Positions 43,947 through 54,471 of a stretch of DNA of 64,000 bases are shown here, piece after piece. The position numbers were made by a program, and so were the translations under genes. Each line of letters opens with the position of its first letter. Positions within the stretch are counted from its first letter, which is position 1. Origin of the DNA: Tritrichomonas musculus (lineage: Eukaryota > Parabasalia > Tritrichomonadida > Tritrichomonadidae); contig JAPFFF010000003.1 in NCBI GenBank assembly GCA_039105265.1, positions 5,518,001-5,582,000 of the forward strand, written 5' to 3'. The notes beneath the pieces are model-generated. The model was not told the origin of the DNA. It saw only the letters and a list, made by a program, of their open reading frames with translations, and searched no databases.

Positions 43947-46900
43947 ATGTCTGAAAATACTCAAGAAAGTGCTCAAAACATTCCTGAGTATTTTTTAAGC
44001 TCCGAAGATGTAATCGATGCCTTTTTAACTCAATTCGCTTTAAAAATAGCAAAAATTAACGAAAAGCTTATAACGTCCGCCATCGAAGCACCCAAATTAT
44101 CAAGCAAGAGGAAAATTGATAAATTTCAACGAAATGTTACCGTTACTTTAAAGAAATTCAATGCCAGGTCTTCAGATATTTTTCCTCAAATATCAACTTT
44201 TTCTTCGCTTGCAACTTCAAATCCATCAAGAGCTTTAGGATCTATATTAGAATTTTGCCCTGTAATTCTTGGTGCACAATCTCTGCCCAATAATGACAGG
44301 AAAACTCTTTTATCATTTTTTCCACCAATAACCAGTTTAGCATCGGATTTAGCATATATAATTGGATTTTTTTCTGATTCTGTTTTTTCAATCCTAGCTC
44401 AGATGGTTTTTGATCCAATCACAGCACCAGATGATTCAGTAGTCATTCCGGTTTTAGATCGTATTTATAGTCGAGAATCTCTTCCTCCCCCACATTCATT
44501 TGCATTTCATGTTTTTAATTTTGCACTTAATTCATATAAGCCTGTTGTATCCAGAATCTGTACTACGTCATTTGTTATATTTTCATCATATTACAGCAAA
44601 TATTTTCCGCTTAAAAAATCGGATGATGCTTATTTAATGTCTTTTATGATAGCATCATCAGGAATAGTCTTTACAATTCAAAATTATCCCATAATATCCG
44701 AGTTATCGAATCCTTTATTAAAGTTATTTCTAGATTGTTCAGATAATGAAGATGTTCTCTCCACCGTCATAGAATTTTTATGCAATTTTTTACCAAATCT
44801 AAAAGGTATCAATAATAAGAGTTTCCTGTCATCAATTGAAAAGAGAGCCGAATCATTACTAAAAACGCCAAATTCTTCATCAGCGATGAAATTAATTGGA
44901 GTTATTCATTACATCAAGCCGCCAACCATTAAAAAGCATATTAAATTTATAGAAAATAAAGTATACAAATATATCTGCAAGGCAAGCAAAACAGAAGCTG
45001 CCTTAAATTATCTAATTTCATATTTTAAGCCCAATGACAATGTTCCATTAAATTGGTCACCATATTCAAGTGAATTTGTCAATTCAATTTTTCCAAAATT
45101 GATAACAACCACTTTTTCAGGGATAGAAGAAAAAGCAGCCACATTAATTGAATTACTGGCAGCCATTGATCTTCCCAAATTCATTTCTAAATGGCTTCCA
45201 CAATTACTTGATGATTCGTCAAGTTGTGTCATTGTTACTTTGTATGCATTGAATCGAATTTTGAATCCAATGAGCGGTTTTCAAACAGTTGCTGTATCGG
45301 TTCCCACAAATGCAACAGCAAACATTCGATTCCACATGAGTAACATTATTGATGAGATTAAAAAATACATGCAATACAAATATCAATCATCATCAATTTT
45401 GTTAACAAAGTTTAGTTATGATTATGTTTCTCCTTCTGAAATTTTGGAATCAATTCCTGTTCCCACAACGAAATCTAATCTGAATCAATACGATCTTCCA
45501 CCGCATGTTCTTTATTTCCTTCTAATTCTGACCAAATCAAATTTGATTCGTCCAATTTCGCATGAAAATTTAATTGAACTTGGCAATTGTGAAAAAATTT
45601 CTGAATCAATTTTGACACAATGGAAAGAATCATTTGAAACGCCTTATGAATATTATGGTGATGTATTTGATAAATATCATCTTCCATTCTTTAATAGTAT
45701 TGAATTCCACTTCTCTAAAGAATGTTGTTTGTTGCCTTTGATTCCAATCATTTTTCATTTTACTGAAAATTGCTCTGAAATTAGTCAACCATTAATTAAC
45801 ATGATTCTTTCTGATGACATCGTTGTATCTGCTACTGCTTCTATTATTTATGAGTTGTTATGTTTTTGTTTTCGTAAAAATGTAGCCTTTTTGTTGAACG
45901 AATTATATGACGTTTCAATTGTTCAGCATCGTCTTTCTGCTTGTCAATTGCATCAAATTTTCCTCATTTTTTCTCGTTGTTCGAAATATTTGACAAAAAA
46001 TATTGATCCTTCAATGATTGAAATAACAGATACAATTGGATTTATTGCTGTGAATTCTCCTTTTCCTGAAACTAGACTACTTGGTATTGAAATCTTTAGA
46101 AATTCGCCAATTTTCGATCGTTTTTCATCAAATGGAATTCCGACTTTTCGAAGCTTCATTGATTCGAATAAAGGAATAATTGAATTGAAGATAATGAAGA
46201 GCGTCGTCTCTGCTTTCTCTTCATTATCCATAGATAACGTTCCAACGTACAAACTGCCGACAATTCAATTGAAAATGATCTGTTTATCACCTTTTCTTTT
46301 GATTTGGAAATACGCCTTGATTGAAATTTCAAAGGCCCTTCAAAAAGCTCCAAAAATGACGAAATTTTTGTTGCATATTCGAGACATTCTTGTTGAGAAT
46401 GCGAGACTCTTTGCTGATCCTGTTGAAACGAGTCAATTCTTGACAATTGTTGGATATAATGAACTTATTTATTTTGCGAATAACTTCATTTTTCTTGTTT
46501 CATCTTTGTCACTTTTTGTTGAAAGTTTCAGCAAGGAAGAGCAAGATATTTGGCGAAAACAAAATGAATCAATTGCTTCTTTCATTGATACATTAGTAAT
46601 TTCATGTTTCAAGATGAAAGCGAGTATTCAACCTTTGTTTTCATTCGTTCTTGCTTCTGTTCATATAAGTTCATTGACGCCTTTAATTGAGAAGTTTATT
46701 ATCATGCTTGAAGGCAAAGATTTAAATGTTCAACAAAAAGATTCCCTTCTTGAGTTGATGTCTTTAATACTGAGAAGATTATCAATGCAAGTTGAGTTTG
46801 CTGACTATCTAGGCGGGATGATTCAAAGTCGAATGTGTAATCAAATTTTCCGTTTTTGTGATACTCGAATTGCTTTGTTTACAAAAATTGACGATGACTT

Positions 46901-49900
46901 GTCAACTTACATTCGGCAATTGACTGACTATTTAATTTTCAGAGGTCAATATTTTAAATATTTGCATCAGACTCGTCTTGAAAGACCTCATGGACCACTT
47001 CCAAGGGTCTCTTATTCGCTCATCACTGATGAGAGTGAAATTTCACCAATAATTAAAAAAGTTGATTTTTTTAATGTTTTATTAAAATGGTCCCTTTATG
47101 GACCTAAATCAACAACGACGTTTAAAATATTTGGACATGTTTCACGTATAGCTTTAACTTATCTTGTCTCACTTGTTGACTTCTTTGAGAAACCGAGTGT
47201 TTTTTCACTTGATTTTTTGAGTTGTTGCTCAATGATTTCGCTGCACAAACCTGCCTTTTTAAAGCATTTGTTAACTCATCATTTTAAGATCTTCTTTGAT
47301 AAATATGTTCATGCTGCATTCACAACGCCATTAGAAGTTGGAATTAGATTTTTTAAAGCAATTGCATCACAATTTATCACTTCAGCAAAGAAAGATTCAT
47401 TGATTCATTCATTTGACACTTTCGCACTGAATGTTACAACAATGTTTGGTAAAAAATTAACAACATCTGAGACTGAATTTGTTAATTTTATCTATTTGAG
47501 AACAGGAAAGATCATTCTTCTTGGTCTTTTCTTTATGCTTCATCCAGATTTAAAAATTCGGCATTCAGCTTTAAATTTGATTGTTGAAATCATTCCAATA
47601 ATCGTTCTTATTCATGACAAAGGGGACATGAAAAAGACGTTAAAATTATGTTTTTCAATACGTTCATATTTGTCATTAATTAGTTCTAATATTGCATCTG
47701 TTCGAAGTATAAGTACAAGTCAATTTAGTGATGAATTGGCTGAAGCTGCAACTTTTTGTACTGAGCAGTTTTTGAATGAGGCTTTCAATTTGATTTCTGA
47801 GATTCCAAATACAAGAAGAAGTTTGACACGTTCTGAATTATTACAAATAATTTCGCCTTGGATGAAGAATATTAAATTTGACTTGGTGAATCGTTATGTT
47901 GTTGAAAATCCTTGTCAATATTTTATTTTCTTTTCGCCTTCTGAGTTTGTCACCAAGCTTTGTCGTTGCACAACAACGCTTCCTTTCAATCTTGAAATGT
48001 GGAAATATTTGGTCGAAGCGAATGACAACATTGAATTCTTAATTCTTGCTTTGGTTGATTATTTAATCACTGATTTAAAAAGTAAAAATTTCATTATTGA
48101 AGTTCTGACTTTCTTCTATCGAATTGAGCCTGTCATAACCGCCAATTCTATCGTTCCGTTCCTTCAACTTGACAACTGGTTTTACCAAAACATTCAGCTT
48201 GGAAAATACGAAGAAATTCCGAATTTCAACGCAATCTTGTTTGGTAAAGAAAGCCAGAAAAACAGTGAGAATGATGATAACAATGATGACGAATACGAAG
48301 AAGAATGGTCGGACAGCTTGACCATGAATAACGATAGAAAAGAAGAGTTCAGAAATCAAAACCATGAAAATCCAAGCAATTCAAATATTAATGATGATAT
48401 TTCTAACGATGGCTTCTTATTAACCGTCGAATTGACATTGGATGCAATCACTTTATCTGCCAAAGATGATGTTGTTCCACTTTTTGACTCACTGTCGATA
48501 ATAACCGCTTTTTGCATGACCCACTTAAATATGAAGAAATCAATGATTTGTCTGTCACAGATTGTTTGTTCTCTAAAGAATACTTATGATATCAATGTGC
48601 CAAAGCTTCTAGAAGATGTTTCTAACTTCTTCGAATGCTTGTTGACAAACGTCAAATATGAGAGTCTATCGTTTGTGAATGAAATGACAGATTCGCCAAT
48701 GAAAGATTTGATTGAATTCAAAAAAGTGTCAATAACAAATTTGATTCTTGATTTGACGAACATTTTCTCATGTTTCCAGAATTCTTTTATAAAAGAAATC
48801 GTCAAATTATTGCAAATTTGGGGCCTTGGTTGTGGTGACCTAAAAGTGGCAGCAACCGCTCTAAATTTGTATGGAATATTCATTAATCAGAACGATCAAA
48901 TCATTCACAATAAAATTAAAAGTTCGCCTCAAAATATTGACCATTTACAATATAATGTGAAGTCAATGATTGAGAGTACGTGTGTCATCCTTCGTTGCTT
49001 CAAAAGTAGCAGAGTTAAGCAAGGAACAATCTTGTCTGTATCGTTCTATTTGAATTCAGTAATGAGAACTCTTTACATCATTTATGACAACTACAACATG
49101 AGTCTGAAAAAGGAGAGCAATGATCTTGACCTAAATGTTTTCTTTCTTTTCGTCTGGTTGTCAGATATAGGTGAACCGTTAGGCAACTTAATAATTAAGG
49201 AGGCTCTCAAACTCATTCAAAAATTATTAGAAAAAATTGAAATAAATTCAATTCAAAATCAGTCAAAAATAAATTTCAATAAATTATTTTTGAATGCCCT
49301 CATATCATCAAATGTCACTTTTTCTGAAATATGCAACTTTTTGTCAGCTATTTCAGCCCTGCCCAAAGAATTCCTGACTTATGATAACGATCTTTCGGTT
49401 TATATTTCTGCCATTTTTCCTTCCGTTCATTCATCGTTGGGCAACAGTGAAAAACTGGCCGAATTCGAGCCGATCATCAAGAACCTGATCCCAAAGCTCG
49501 ACCCAAAAACCGCTGAAGTTTTTGAAAAAGTTCCAACTTTTTCAAAGGAAAATAAAAAAGCATTTACTGAGGTTATTTTGTCAAATTTCACAATTAGGCA
49601 AATGGTCCAAATGTCTTCGATTTTCAGTCAGATGATTGAAAAGAGAAAAAGTGACAACGATATCATTATTTCAATTTACGAAATTTCAATGAATATCATT
49701 GAAATTTGTCAAAGTTCTGATGTCCTTGAAAAACTGGCACCCGTAACTTCACATGCAATTCTTGATAGGAAGCCTGAGACACTTTCTGCCCAAACAAAAT
49801 ATATTAATTTTATTGTCTCTTTGAATTTAAATTTCATAACTAAACCGGTCAGTTCATCTTCATTTTCCGAAAATGAAGTTCTTCAAGATCCGGTCTTGGC

Positions 49901-50486
49901 GCGTATTTATGACTCCGTTAGTAACGATCTTCATCTCGCATTGAAAAATTCTGAAAGAATACAAATCGAGTTTTCAAAATCAATTCAATTGTTGCCGCCA
50001 TTATTTCCATTCGAAAAAGCTTTTTTGAGAAATCCGCATCTCGATGAAATAACTGAGATTTGTCGCAGAGTTGAAGTTCTTTTGTTCACAAAGAGATCGG
50101 ATTGCATTTACAAAGCCCAAAATTTAAGCGATATCATTTCAGAAAACAAAAAGCCATTAAAATTATGCTTGGATTTGCCATTCCAGAAACTCATTGATAC
50201 CATAATTGAGGAAGTTTCAAAAGAAAATGAAGAAGAGGACCAAGAAGTCTATAAAAGTATTCAAAAAGATGATGATGATGGAAACACAAAAAGCAAAATA
50301 TTAAATAACTATGACAATGTTAATGCTGAAAATGATATAGATGGAGATGTTGATATTAATGATATATTAAAGTTTGTCCCAACTAATTTATCAACGTTTT
50401 TGCCAACTATTGATTATTGTAATGATTTGGCAAATGCGGTAACTTGTAAAAAATTGCAAACAATGTTGGTACCAGAATGTAAATAA
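43947..50486 (+). CDS. Furry/Tao3/Mor2-like HEAT-repeat scaffold
   Basis: 2179 residues, all-helical, HEAT/ARM-like throughout. Furry-family proteins (2000-3500 residues) are scaffolds and activators of NDR/LATS-type kinases with Mob, and control polarised growth, cytokinesis and morphogenesis. Support comes from the N-terminal block F-L-T-Q-F-A-L-K-I-A-K-I-N-E-K-L and, near residues 1270-1315, a stretch ending L-L-Q-I-I-S-P-W-M-K-N-I. The latter corresponds to the family's F-S-E-V...R-x-x-M-L-x-x-L-L-P-W-x-x-N-I-E-L. An acidic linker (E-N-D-D-N-N-D-D-E-Y-E-E-E-W) near 1440-1460 and an acidic tail near 2090-2130 break the helices. A different giant HEAT protein remains possible. It is convergent with the Rab gene downstream (204 bp). 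Confidence 0.6.
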   Translation: MSENTQESAQNIPEYFLSSEDVIDAFLTQFALKIAKINEKLITSAIEAPKLSSKRKIDKFQRNVTVTLKKFNARSSDIFPQISTFSSLATSNPSRALGSILEFCPVILGAQSLPNNDRKTLLSFFPPITSLASDLAYIIGFFSDSVFSILAQMVFDPITAPDDSVVIPVLDRIYSRESLPPPHSFAFHVFNFALNSYKPVVSRICTTSFVIFSSYYSKYFPLKKSDDAYLMSFMIASSGIVFTIQNYPIISELSNPLLKLFLDCSDNEDVLSTVIEFLCNFLPNLKGINNKSFLSSIEKRAESLLKTPNSSSAMKLIGVIHYIKPPTIKKHIKFIENKVYKYICKASKTEAALNYLISYFKPNDNVPLNWSPYSSEFVNSIFPKLITTTFSGIEEKAATLIELLAAIDLPKFISKWLPQLLDDSSSCVIVTLYALNRILNPMSGFQTVAVSVPTNATANIRFHMSNIIDEIKKYMQYKYQSSSILLTKFSYDYVSPSEILESIPVPTTKSNLNQYDLPPHVLYFLLILTKSNLIRPISHENLIELGNCEKISESILTQWKESFETPYEYYGDVFDKYHLPFFNSIEFHFSKECCLLPLIPIIFHFTENCSEISQPLINMILSDDIVVSATASIIYELLCFCFRKNVAFLLNELYDVSIVQHRLSACQLHQIFLIFSRCSKYLTKNIDPSMIEITDTIGFIAVNSPFPETRLLGIEIFRNSPIFDRFSSNGIPTFRSFIDSNKGIIELKIMKSVVSAFSSLSIDNVPTYKLPTIQLKMICLSPFLLIWKYALIEISKALQKAPKMTKFLLHIRDILVENARLFADPVETSQFLTIVGYNELIYFANNFIFLVSSLSLFVESFSKEEQDIWRKQNESIASFIDTLVISCFKMKASIQPLFSFVLASVHISSLTPLIEKFIIMLEGKDLNVQQKDSLLELMSLILRRLSMQVEFADYLGGMIQSRMCNQIFRFCDTRIALFTKIDDDLSTYIRQLTDYLIFRGQYFKYLHQTRLERPHGPLPRVSYSLITDESEISPIIKKVDFFNVLLKWSLYGPKSTTTFKIFGHVSRIALTYLVSLVDFFEKPSVFSLDFLSCCSMISLHKPAFLKHLLTHHFKIFFDKYVHAAFTTPLEVGIRFFKAIASQFITSAKKDSLIHSFDTFALNVTTMFGKKLTTSETEFVNFIYLRTGKIILLGLFFMLHPDLKIRHSALNLIVEIIPIIVLIHDKGDMKKTLKLCFSIRSYLSLISSNIASVRSISTSQFSDELAEAATFCTEQFLNEAFNLISEIPNTRRSLTRSELLQIISPWMKNIKFDLVNRYVVENPCQYFIFFSPSEFVTKLCRCTTTLPFNLEMWKYLVEANDNIEFLILALVDYLITDLKSKNFIIEVLTFFYRIEPVITANSIVPFLQLDNWFYQNIQLGKYEEIPNFNAILFGKESQKNSENDDNNDDEYEEEWSDSLTMNNDRKEEFRNQNHENPSNSNINDDISNDGFLLTVELTLDAITLSAKDDVVPLFDSLSIITAFCMTHLNMKKSMICLSQIVCSLKNTYDINVPKLLEDVSNFFECLLTNVKYESLSFVNEMTDSPMKDLIEFKKVSITNLILDLTNIFSCFQNSFIKEIVKLLQIWGLGCGDLKVAATALNLYGIFINQNDQIIHNKIKSSPQNIDHLQYNVKSMIESTCVILRCFKSSRVKQGTILSVSFYLNSVMRTLYIIYDNYNMSLKKESNDLDLNVFFLFVWLSDIGEPLGNLIIKEALKLIQKLLEKIEINSIQNQSKINFNKLFLNALISSNVTFSEICNFLSAISALPKEFLTYDNDLSVYISAIFPSVHSSLGNSEKLAEFEPIIKNLIPKLDPKTAEVFEKVPTFSKENKKAFTEVILSNFTIRQMVQMSSIFSQMIEKRKSDNDIIISIYEISMNIIEICQSSDVLEKLAPVTSHAILDRKPETLSAQTKYINFIVSLNLNFITKPVSSSSFSENEVLQDPVLARIYDSVSNDLHLALKNSERIQIEFSKSIQLLPPLFPFEKAFLRNPHLDEITEICRRVEVLLFTKRSDCIYKAQNLSDIISENKKPLKLCLDLPFQKLIDTIIEEVSKENEEEDQEVYKSIQKDDDDGNTKSKILNNYDNVNAENDIDGDVDINDILKFVPTNLSTFLPTIDYCNDLANAVTCKKLQTMLVPECK

Positions 50487-50570
50487 ACTTGTTTGAATCC
50501 ATTATTATAGATATCTTTTATATATATATATCCATAATTTTAAATTTTCATGTAAAAGAGCTTCATCATT

Positions 50571-50586
50571 ATTTTTTTTTTTTTTT
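50571..50586. repeat. Poly-T tract in a convergent spacer
   Basis: About 16 T in a row between the Furry-like and Rab stop codons, followed by a poly-A run on the same strand at about 50623. Probably part of the 3' regions of both genes. Confidence 0.5.
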
Positions 50587-50690
50587 TGGTCAATGATAAT
50601 ATATAATTATATATGTGAATGTAAAAAAAAAAATGAGCAATAAAGTTGTTAAAATCATATTTTTAAATATAAAAAAAATAGTTATAATTA

Positions 50691-51278
50691 TTAACAAGAA
50701 CATTTTTTTTCTCCTTCATAAGGTTCAGCGTTTTGTGTCTGTTTAGCATTTGATACAAAGTTCTTTAAAATTTCAGTTGCAATTTCATGAAAGAGTTCTT
50801 TGATACCTACACCAGTTTTAGCTGATGTCTCAAAAACTTTGTAATCATTTGAATCTGCCCACTTTTTAACTTCATCAGAATCGACTTGCCTTGCATCAAC
50901 TCGATCAATTTGATTTGCAACAATAAAGATTGCAGTATCTGTTCCTGCAACTTCTGTAAACGCAGTTATCCATTCAGTAAGATCATCAAATGTATGTCTA
51001 TTCGTTACGTCAAAAACAACAGCAGCTCCTCTAGCATTTCGATAATAAATTGGGCCAAGAGATTTAAATTTTTCTTGGCCAGCTGTATCCCAAATTTGGA
51101 TTTCAACCTTTTTGCCGTCAATTTCTTCAACATACAATTGATAATTTGCGCCAACTGTACTCTGCTCGTATTCTTGGAACGTCTGTTCAATCAATTGATT
51201 TAAAATTGAGGTTTTGCCTACAGATGTATCGCCTATAATTACAATTCTACATTGAAATGATTCTGGACTAATTTGCAT
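50691..51278 (-). CDS. Rab-family small GTPase (Rab5/Rab21-like)
   Basis: 195 residues. Rab GTPases recruit tethers and motors to specific vesicle membranes. P-loop G16-D-T-S-V-G-K-T23, switch I T41-V-G-A-N-Y, switch II W63-D-T-A-G-Q-E-K-F with catalytic Gln68, and E-T-S-A-K (G5) are all normal. The G4 motif, N-K-x-D in nearly all Ras-like GTPases, reads N122-Q-I-D125, so its lysine is glutamine. The C terminus K-K-C-S-C is a C-x-C type double geranylgeranylation site. Q-E-K-F-K-S-L-G-P-I-Y-Y-R-N-A resembles endosomal Rab5/Rab21. Only a Rab-level call is safe. Confidence 0.93.
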   Translation of the reverse strand: MQISPESFQCRIVIIGDTSVGKTSILNQLIEQTFQEYEQSTVGANYQLYVEEIDGKKVEIQIWDTAGQEKFKSLGPIYYRNARGAAVVFDVTNRHTFDDLTEWITAFTEVAGTDTAIFIVANQIDRVDARQVDSDEVKKWADSNDYKVFETSAKTGVGIKELFHEIATEILKNFVSNAKQTQNAEPYEGEKKCSC

Positions 51279-52019
51279 AAATTAAATATATTTACGTTTG
51301 AGTATATTTTTAAAAAATTGCAAGTTAACAAAATTTTGATTTAAAAAAAAAATTGAAAGAAAATTAAAAGATAACAGAAGAAACAGTGCATAATCTTTTA
51401 ATTGAAGAAAGATTCTTCGAGAAACTAGATCTAGTCAAGAAATATGGAAATTTTGATTAAAAAAATTTCAATAGTTATAATTTTAGGGAAAATAGCAGTT
51501 TTTATCTAAATAATCATTAGAACCTGATATTTATATTTAAGATTGTTAAAACATCTTTAAAAAAATCGTTATTTGAATATCTTTAATATGATCAAAAGGA
51601 GTTATATTATCAGGAATTCATCAATTTAATCATTTATGTATTTGTATGAATTCAAGCAATTAATTGTTTAAATAGTAATTATTTATATTAAAAAAACCAA
51701 CAGTTATTACATTTAGCTTAATAATTGCTGGAAAAGAAAAATATTCATTTTTCTGCATGTTTATTTGAGAAATAATATAAACAATTGCAGTTGAACATAC
51801 TTTTTGATGCGTAATTTAAATAAATTTTAAATAATAATAAAAAAATATTTTTATTCTCCTTGTTGGTACAAAAGCAAGCAATATCATTATCAAATTATGG
51901 AAAAGTTTGTATAAAAAAATACATAAATAGAAATTAAAAATAAAATTCTTTTTTTCAAAAAAACTAAAATGTCAATTGCGTCTGTTTATCGTTTACCAAA
52001 TAATAAAAAAAAATCAATT
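51279..52019. other. Spacer without a gene
   Basis: AT-rich, holds the presumed Rab promoter (minus strand). No open frame of note, RNA gene or repeat seen. Confidence 0.5.
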
Positions 52020-52430
52020 TTAAGCTGGATAATCATTTTGTTGATCTTTTGGAATATCTGGTCCTTGAATATTCATGATGTTAGAATTTCCTTCAATGAA
52101 ATTGCAATCATAAATATAAAGATCAGCAAATTTAGCGAGGCCTTTTGACTCACCATTAATGAGCATTCCATCAAACTTTGTGAAGTACATCGATCTGAAA
52201 GTAAGATAAGTCGGGTTTAATGATGGGAGTAAGTTAAACATTGTTTTGGTGAAATATTGGCCGAAAATTGGTGTTAATTCGTTCTGACCAGATATAGTTA
52301 AATTACGGAGTTGTCTCGAATTGACAAAATCTGATAAAATTGGAGCTTTGAAGAACACTGTATCGATTTCGGGATCGCTTTCCGTAATTGAATATATTGT
52401 TGAAACAAATAGTGCAAAGAAAGGAATCAT
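52020..52430 (-). CDS. Small secreted or surface protein, unrecognised
   Basis: 136 residues with a typical cleavable signal peptide (M-I-P-F-F-A-L-F-V-S-T-I-Y-S-I, cut likely near residue 15-17). The mature part has alternating hydrophobic and polar strands such as L-R-N-L-T-I-S-G and A-D-L-Y-I-Y-D-C-N-F-I-E-G-N. These resemble coils of a right-handed beta helix or of a leucine-rich/Pmp-like trichomonad surface protein. There is no transmembrane anchor; it ends D-Q-Q-N-D-Y-P-A. It may be a short complete secreted protein or the 5' part of a longer, truncated surface gene. Confidence 0.5.
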   Translation of the reverse strand: MIPFFALFVSTIYSITESDPEIDTVFFKAPILSDFVNSRQLRNLTISGQNELTPIFGQYFTKTMFNLLPSLNPTYLTFRSMYFTKFDGMLINGESKGLAKFADLYIYDCNFIEGNSNIMNIQGPDIPKDQQNDYPA

Positions 52431-53807
52431 GTAAAAGTTTTATTTTTATATTGAGATTATATATGGTCGAATCATCAATAAAGAATTGAGCAATAGAATT
52501 CTATTGATAATTTTTCAATGAGAATATAAAGGTTTTTTTAAAAAAACGGTTTTTTTGAGTTTAAAATTTTGAGGTAGTTTTTTTATCTTTATTTATATCT
52601 TTATGTATAAATAAAATTTATTTTTGATATTAAAATTTTATTTTAATGTACTTTTTGCTATTGTTAAATATTATATTAAATCGAGTTTTTCTTTAATTTT
52701 TTTAAGATATGGTTTTTTCAAAACCATTTACTAAATAAGAGTTTATTTTGTCAAATTTAAGAAAATAAAAAAATAATTAAAGCATGGTCAATTAATATAT
52801 TCAATCTTTCGGTTTTTTTTCAAAAGCTTGAATTTCTAACAAGCCTTATTCCTTTAAAATTATTCTCTTTCTTATTCCGTAATCTCTTTTTTGTTTTTAA
52901 TTAAAATTGTGAAGGATAACCATATTGAATAAGTATTCAATATTTTTTTTTGTTTTAAAAAAGAAAATCATGTGCATATTTCAAATTTCGTTTGTTTTAT
53001 TAATGAATTTAATTAATTATTTGGTTTATAAAAACTATAAGAATATATTTGATCAAATGGTTATAGGTCAATTTTGGCCTATGGCTATACAAGATATTAT
53101 TTTTCTATATCTTAAACAAAATATATAATGGGTATAATTTAATGGCCAAAAATGTTAATTCCTTTATTATATTTTGATAAAATGTATTTATCTTTATATC
53201 ATGAAATAGTCATTATTTCATTATTTTTAAAATGTAATCAAATTGACAAGATCAATTGATACCAATACAAATATTCAAATTCTTATGCTTTATTTTATCG
53301 TTTAAATGATATGGAGAAGTTAAACGATTTTTTTTATCAAAATAATAAAATATTCCGACTTTCATCAAAAAAAAAAACGCAATATTCAAAAAATGATTAG
53401 ATTTTAATATTGCAAAGAATTAAAATGCTGATCAAAAATTAGAAATAATCAAATTTATAAATATCATATATATATTTATATATGATATATTTATCATCGC
53501 ATTAAAAAATCAGTTATTCATAAATTTTGTAGATAATTCATTGAAAAATAATAATTAAAAATCTAATAATCCTATATAATTTTACATATTTAATGTTCAT
53601 AAAGAAATGAAATAAGCGGATGGTTGTTCTACTCTGCCAAATAAAAAGTTGAATAATATTTGCTGGTTTTTTGAGGTTATCCCGTTCTTCTTTTAATTCT
53701 CAATTGTATCATAATATGAACAGATGTTCATATTCTATGTAAAAAGCAAAATTAAGTGAATAATATCATCTAAAAAGAATTAGTAATGTTTGCACTTCAT
53801 GTATAAA
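52431..53807. other. 1.4-kb AT-rich spacer
   Basis: No credible gene. One 67-codon frame at 52925 starts only at TTG and has low-complexity Phe/Ile/Asn composition. A 12-bp-stem palindrome lies at 53461-53488. The right part holds the 3' region of the J-domain gene. Confidence 0.5.
53461..53488. repeat. AT palindrome
   Basis: ATATCATATATA, a 4-nt loop, then TATATATGATAT: a perfect 12-bp inverted repeat able to form a hairpin or cruciform. Confidence 0.7.
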
Positions 53808-54242
53808 TTATGTTGAGCGAAGGAGAGAAGAAATAATAATTCGTTCGTATTCTTCAAAAGTTTTGCTTTCAGATTTTGGAGCCATTTTCTTTAGTGCTGC
53901 TTTTAAGTCATCTCTATATGGCTGAAGGGGATCTCCACGAGCTGCTTCTGCTTCTTTCAAATTTAATTCATCAATAAGATCTTGTCTTGTTCTAGATATT
54001 TCGTTTTGAAGTTCTTCTGTCGCTTCTTTAAGTTCTAATTCTTTGTCATATTCTGCTCTTAGGTTTTGATTGCTTAAAACTGTAAAAGCATCGACTATTT
54101 TTAAAAACATATTTGTTGTTGCTTCAGATGGATTTTCTTGTTTATCAGGGTGATATTTCATTGCAGCCTTATGATATGCTTTCCTGATCTCTTGTGGAGT
54201 AGCAGTTTTTGTAACTCCTAAAAAGTCATATAATGTAGACAT
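53808..54242 (-). CDS. J-domain co-chaperone
   Basis: 144 residues. The N-terminal J domain (residues 4-66) has the invariant H31-P-D33 that stimulates Hsp70 ATPase, with L-Y-D-F-L-G-V, A-Y-H-K-A-A-M-K-Y-H-P-D-K and the helix IV form A-E-Y-D-K-E-L. There is no G/F region, zinc finger or membrane segment. The remaining 75 residues are charged helix (E-A-T-E-E-L-Q-N-E-I-S-R-T-R-Q-D-L). This layout is reminiscent of the DnaJC17/Cwc23 splicing-linked J proteins but without their RRM. A general cytosolic or nuclear Hsp70 partner is the safe call. It is divergent from the USP-like gene with 229 bp between start codons. Confidence 0.9.
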   Translation of the reverse strand: MSTLYDFLGVTKTATPQEIRKAYHKAAMKYHPDKQENPSEATTNMFLKIVDAFTVLSNQNLRAEYDKELELKEATEELQNEISRTRQDLIDELNLKEAEAARGDPLQPYRDDLKAALKKMAPKSESKTFEEYERIIISSLLRST

Positions 54243-54471
54243 TAAAAAAAGTTAAAATTCAATAACTTTTTCTGATGATATATCTATATTCTTCATTTAG
54301 CTTTTTTTCTGGATATATAAAAAAAAAAGTTTAGCTAAAAATATAAGATTTAAGATTAAAAAACATGAATGCATATGATTTTTAAATTAATTAGACAAAT
54401 GAAGAAATATTCAAAGCCATCTAATCTAAAAAAACTTTGAATTCAAAGGATTTTAAAGATCTTTAATTAAG

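Noticed and set aside
43940-43955. GTATGT at the Furry-like start, considered as an intron 5' splice site
   Set aside because: It is the start-codon context itself, the frame downstream is open for 6.5 kb, and no ACTAAC-type branch/acceptor motif follows.
52925-53128. 67-codon plus-strand frame
   Set aside because: Starts only at TTG, low-complexity Phe/Ile/Asn, no family signal.
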